Positions 63,914 to 64,000 of a stretch of 64,000 bases of DNA are shown here, in pieces (within the stretch, counting starts at the first letter, position 1; each line of letters starts with the position of its first letter). Source of the DNA: Spirochaetales bacterium (GTDB lineage Bacteria; Spirochaetota; Spirochaetia; SZUA-6; RPPD01). Location of the stretch: assembly GCA_016929065.1 (NCBI GenBank), contig JAFGJO010000040.1, positions 26,309 to 90,308 on the forward strand, read 5' to 3'. Under the pieces are notes generated by a model. The model searched no databases, had not been told where the DNA came from, and was given only the letters and a program-made list of their open reading frames with translations. Both the position numbers and the translations under genes were made by a program.

Positions 63914-64000
63914 GGGCGATTAACTAAAGCGGGATGAGTAGGCGCCAAGCACCCCGTATATTGTGTTATTTTTGGGCGATTAACTAAAGCGGGATGAGTA
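63914..64000. repeat. 27-bp direct repeat, two copies with a 60-bp period, cut by window end
   Basis: Both copies begin GGGCGATTAACTAAAGCGGG and are identical over 27 bases (63914-63940, 63974-64000). The 33 bases between them are unique. The second copy ends at the last base of the window, so the true repeat may be longer. The period fits a CRISPR array of the 28+32 kind, but two copies cannot prove that. The repeat also resembles a tRNA 5' half. Confidence 0.6.

Noticed and set aside
63914-63990. tRNA gene
   Set aside because: GGGCGATTAACT...GATGAGT resembles a tRNA 5' half, but no T-arm or 3' acceptor strand follows and the D-arm is imperfect.

Overview
The window looks like chromosomal DNA of a free-living, anaerobic spirochaete. 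The main reasons are the V/A-type ATPase operon in the order E - DUF2764 - A - B - D - I, as in treponemes, the many lipoproteins, and the absence of phage or conjugation genes. This placement is inferred from gene order and protein character, not from a marker gene. REGION BY REGION. 1-5347: V-type ATPase operon on the minus strand, subunit I cut by the window edge. 5614-6452: two small unknown genes. 6735-8689: a compact operon with a cysteine-rich MarR regulator, hgcA and hgcB, the mercury-methylation pair, behind a near-consensus promoter that overlaps twin TTGCA-N3-TGCAA operators. 8791-11154: an unusual MalF/MalG-like permease fusion. 11269-12688: a SUOX-fold lipoprotein with a membrane zinc-motif partner. 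12705-19296: mtgA, a ferredoxin-type aldo/keto reductase, an M15 peptidase, a trpR-trpB2 pair, a VOC protein and a LOG-family protein. 19485-24373: a four-gene phosphorelay cluster. 24480-31193: a methyltransferase, PduL, a U32 protein, superoxide dismutase and a P-type cation ATPase. 31194-31876: gene-free, rich in hairpins, with a cobalamin-riboswitch-like core. 31877-43353: lipoproteins (a papain-like protease with an FFD decapeptide tail, a beta-propeller, a beta-helix), a decayed IS1182-family element, an M20 peptidase and a DUF6051 protein. 43620-45167: an ammonium-transporter fragment, DUF4304 and GNAT genes. 45520-53536: a housekeeping block (priA, udg4, truA, DUF2225, acpS, cdaR, cdaA, creD). 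53770-57914: a TrkH/KtrB-type potassium channel with a shortened KdpD-like kinase and a KdpE-like regulator, close to the c-di-AMP synthase. 58251-63845: an aminotransferase, an outer-membrane protein, a STAS-YbjN-PspA-winged-helix operon behind a consensus promoter, and TrmJ. 63914-64000: two copies of a 27-bp direct repeat with a 60-bp period, cut by the window end. HOW THE GENES WORK TOGETHER. The hgc operon is the most notable unit. HgcA is expected to carry a methyl group on a corrinoid held by its cap-helix cysteine, and HgcB to supply electrons. The MarR protein has five cysteines, which suggests metal or thiol control. Several non-coding intervals share short sequence modules (CCTGNTTTCCTTAT and 'accgcgaatt/acgcagag'-like phrases) that form a dispersed intergenic repeat family. 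One copy makes up the spacer of the hgc promoter.
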